Source: Lithobates sylvaticus (lineage: Eukaryota; Chordata; Amphibia; Anura; Ranidae). Taken from it: DNA of 64,000 nucleotides. The notes under the pieces were generated by a model. The model was not told the DNA's origin and made no database searches. It saw only the letters and a list, made by a program, of their open reading frames with translations. The stretch spans positions 169,418,584 through 169,482,583 of the forward strand of contig CM053031.1 in the NCBI GenBank assembly GCA_028564925.1, written 5' to 3'. The position numbers and the translations under genes were made by a program. Positions 61,242 through 64,000 of the stretch are shown in pieces (within the stretch, counting starts at the first letter, position 1; each line of letters begins with the position of its first letter).

Positions 61242-62868
61242 TTAACCACTTCAGCCCCAGAAGATTTTACCCCCTTCCTGACCAGAGCACTTTTTGCGAT
61301 TTAGCACTGCGTCGCTTTAACTGACAATTGCGCGGTCATGCGACGTTGCACCCAAACAAAATTGACATTAATTTTCCCCACAAATAGGGCTTTCTTTTGG
61401 TGGTATTTGATCGCCTCTGCGGTTTTTATTTTTTGCGCTATAAACCAAAAAAGAGGGACAATTTTGAAAAAACACAATATTTTTTACTTTTTGCTATAAT
61501 ATCCCCCAAAAATATATAAAAAACTATTTTTTTTTCCTCAGTTTAGGCCGATGTATTCTTCTACATATTTTTGGTAAAACAAATCGCAATAAGCGTATAT
61601 TGATTGGTTCGCGCAAAAGTTATAGAGTCTACAAAATAGGGGCTAGTTTTATGGCTTTTTTATTTTTTTTTTTTACTAGTAATGGCAGCGATCTGCAATT
61701 TTTATCAGGACTGCGACATGGCGGACACGTCGGACAATTTTGACAAATTTTTTTGACCATTGGCATTTTTACAGCAATCAGTGCTATGAAAATGCATTGA
61801 TTACTGTAAAAATGTCACTGGCAATTAACACTGGGGGGCGGTGAAGGGGTTTATGTGTTCCTTAACCGCTTCCCGACCGCCTAACGCCGATATACGTCGG
61901 CAAAATGGCACGGGCAGGCAAAATCACGTACCTGTACGTGATTGTGCATGTGCCTGCCTGTGGGACGCGCGCGCGCCGCCAGCAGGGCGCTCGCGAACCG
62001 GTCGGGAGCTCCGTGACCCGGCCGCGGGACCAGTGGACACGATCGCCGCTGGTGTCCCGCGATCGGGTTACGGAGCTGAAGAACGGGGAGAGGTTTGTGT
62101 AAACAAACCTCTCCCCGCGCTTCCTACACTGACTGTCAGTGATCGGCGGTTCCCTGTCATCGGGAACGCCGATCAATGATGTCAGACGTACAGCCATGCC
62201 CCCCTACTGTAAAATAAACACAACACGTCACACTGACTCCTCCCCGCCCCCTAGTGGTTAACTCCTTCACTGCAACTGTCATTTACATAGGAATCAGTGC
62301 TATTTAAATAGCACTGATTTCTGTATAAATGACAAATGTCCCAAAAATGTGTCAAAAATGTCCGATGTGTCCGCCATAATGTCGCAGTCACAATAAAAAT
62401 CGCTGATCCCCGCCATTACTAGTAAAAAAAAAATATTAATAAAAATGCTATAAAACTATCCCCTATTTTGTAAACGCTATAACTTTTGCGCAAACCAATC
62501 AATAATCGCTAATTGCGATTTTTTTTTTTACCAAAAATATGTAGAAGAATACATATCGGCCGAAACTGAGGAAAAAATATGTTTTTTTATATATTTTTTG
62601 GGGATAGTTATTATAGCAAAAAGTAAAAAATATTGCATTTTTTTCAAAATTGTCGCTCTATTTTTGTTTATAGCGCAAAAAATAAAAACCGCAGGGGCGA
62701 TCAAATACCACCAAAAGAAAGCTCTATTTGTGGGAAAAAAAGGACGCCAATTTTGTTTGGGAGCCACGTCGCACGACCGCGCAATTGTCAGTTAAAGCGA
62801 CGCAGTGCCGAATCGCAAAAAGGGCCTGGTCCTTTGGCTGCCAATTGGTCTGGGGCTGAAGTGGTTAA
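61242..62868. mobile_element. TTAA-target element with about 600-bp inverted arms
   Basis: TTAA on both sides (61,242-61,245 and 62,865-62,868). Perfect 16-bp ends CCACTTCAGCCCCAGA / TCTGGGGCTGAAGTGG. The left arm (61,246-61,860) mirrors the right arm (about 62,230-62,864). The centre, starting with an inner TTAACCGCTTCCCGACC at about 61,863, resembles the left end of the element at 6611. It could be one foldback element or two copies joined head-to-head. No transposase. Confidence 0.75.
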
Positions 62869-64000
62869 AGAAATCAATAAATGGTGTCGCGCTCCCAATA
62901 CTGTAACAATATGAATTTCCTGATAACTTTAAAAGGAATATTGTACATTGAACAGTGGAACGCATATAATATAAATGAATCACCCCTAGCTAAATAAACG
63001 AAATATGCGACAAAAAAGTGAACTAAATATGCAACAAAAATTGCATGGAGCCACTGGTGAGATGGATCCGCTGGATACTAATAGTCAGCACAGTGAATGA
63101 AAAAAGGGGTGTAGAATATACGCAATAAAGTGACAGTAGTGCATCAATAGCTAAAAACATCAAAACCAATACATCAATCAATAAAATCAGGAAAAAAGGT
63201 GACTGTTTTGCATCAATGGCTAAATATCAGATGAACAGCAAATATGGTGACTGATGTGTGTATTTTTCAACCAATAAAAGTGCTAAAGTGCTGTGCTTCT
63301 TCGGTGCTGGGGACACCCGTGGGTGTCCTAAATTCTTACCTTACTGCTGTAAGGTAAGCAGCGTTGATTAATACCAGAGAGATGTTCACTCGGGGTCAGA
63401 GTGTTACGGTCTCATAGACGTTGTTCCTCTGCGTTTCCAGTAACAAGGAAGCCTATATGGTGATTGTCCACATTAAACTATAAGAAAATGGCCGCGAGTG
63501 TAGCCTGATCCCATAGAAAATGGCCGCCCCGCTATTGTGTATTGGTGGGCTACAAGAAAATGGCCGCTCACCCAATTAACAACACAGTACTTATAGACAC
63601 TTCCTATGGCCCCTACTTTATCCCTGATGAAGTCACGTGACAGTGACGACGCGCGTCGGATACACGGACCCCGGAAGTAACGCAGAGGTCGCGAGCTCGC
63701 CGCTTGTTTTTTGAATACACACTGTTTGCTTTTTTAATGTGAGTACCTGTCCACCTGTTTAATAAAGCTGTTTATGTGCAAAACTACTACACCATAGAGG
63801 TCCCTTACTTTTTCCCTGTACATGAACCCACTCTGATTATGCTGAACCGTTCCTGGTCCCATAACACTGAGAAAAAAGCATCCAGCTCCTATCACCATAT
63901 AGGCTTCCTTGTTACTGGAAACGCAGAGGAACAACGTCTATGAGACTGTAACACTCTGACCCTGAGTGAACATCTCTCTGGTATTAATCAACGCTGCTTA
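62869..64000 (+). mobile_element. Penelope-type terminal region, running off the window
   Basis: Inverted 110-bp arms at 63,355-63,464 and 63,891-64,000, an AATAAAG signal at about 63,761 and a hammerhead-like motif at 63,619-63,662. It shares the AAGGTAAGCAGCG-type hairpin with 50,990-51,720. The part at 62,869-63,340 has no recognisable frame. Confidence 0.5.
63619..63662 (+). ncRNA. hammerhead-like motif, degenerate GAAA box
   Basis: Stem I TATCC/GGATA pairs perfectly, CTGATGA is intact, an extra A precedes stem II GTCAC/GTGAC, but the GAAA box reads GACG before GCGTC. Probably inactive. Confidence 0.5.

Noticed and set aside
63619-63662. Active hammerhead ribozyme
   Set aside because: The GAAA box is changed to GACG, which should abolish catalysis. 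Reported as a remnant.

Overview
The window is vertebrate, repeat-dense genomic DNA, most likely from an amphibian and probably a frog. This is inferred from the mix of elements: Tc1-like, hAT and TTAA-target DNA transposons, L1- and CR1-type LINEs, Penelope-like elements with hammerhead-like ribozymes, a chromodomain Ty3/gypsy element and an endogenous retrovirus. I found no convincing host protein-coding gene, tRNA, rRNA or CRISPR array. Nearly every base that can be assigned is a transposable element or satellite-like repeat, and most elements are inserted inside other elements.

Region 1 (about 478-29,975, mostly minus strand) is one L1-type LINE (called L1-A here), cut into six pieces by later insertions. 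These are a hAT element (851-5286) that itself holds an L1 scrap, a 5'-truncated CR1 and an apparently whole Tc1 transposon; a TTAA element (6611-7620); a second TTAA-type fragment (8097-8560); an LTR retrovirus fossil (9571-16438) carrying a CR1 scrap; and a 9.3-kb Penelope-like unit (16,664-26,006). Target-site duplications prove four of these insertions. L1-A abuts the EN domain of a second LINE (L1-B, 27,385-29,975), which in turn interrupts a BEL/Pao-like gag fossil lying in a gypsy gag fossil.

Region 2 (30,860-47,089, minus strand) is a chromodomain Ty3/gypsy (chromovirus) fossil. Its 3' LTR (31,405-32,173) is followed directly by another gypsy gag leader, as in a tandem pair sharing one LTR. 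It is interrupted by a nearly full-length, apparently intact L1-type LINE (L1-C, 32,417-38,883, perfect 16-bp target duplication), by a palindromic foldback element (40,502-42,271) and, within its 5' LTR, by another large palindromic element (44,794-46,965).

Region 3 (47,090-64,000) holds short unassigned stretches, a hAT-like element rich in minisatellites and palindromes (47,323-49,965), and a 10.4-kb hAT element (50,558-60,921, 8-bp target duplication) without a recognisable transposase. The latter has swallowed a Penelope-type fragment, several minisatellites and a decayed L1 (L1-D, 54,102-60,494). After these come a TTAA element with very long inverted arms (61,242-62,868) and a Penelope-type terminal region with a degenerate hammerhead motif that runs off the window.

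The parts that look functional or recently functional are the Tc1 transposase with its IR/DR termini, L1-C with both ORFs open, and two Penelope terminal repeats with matching hammerhead-like motifs and CRE/TATA-like promoter elements.
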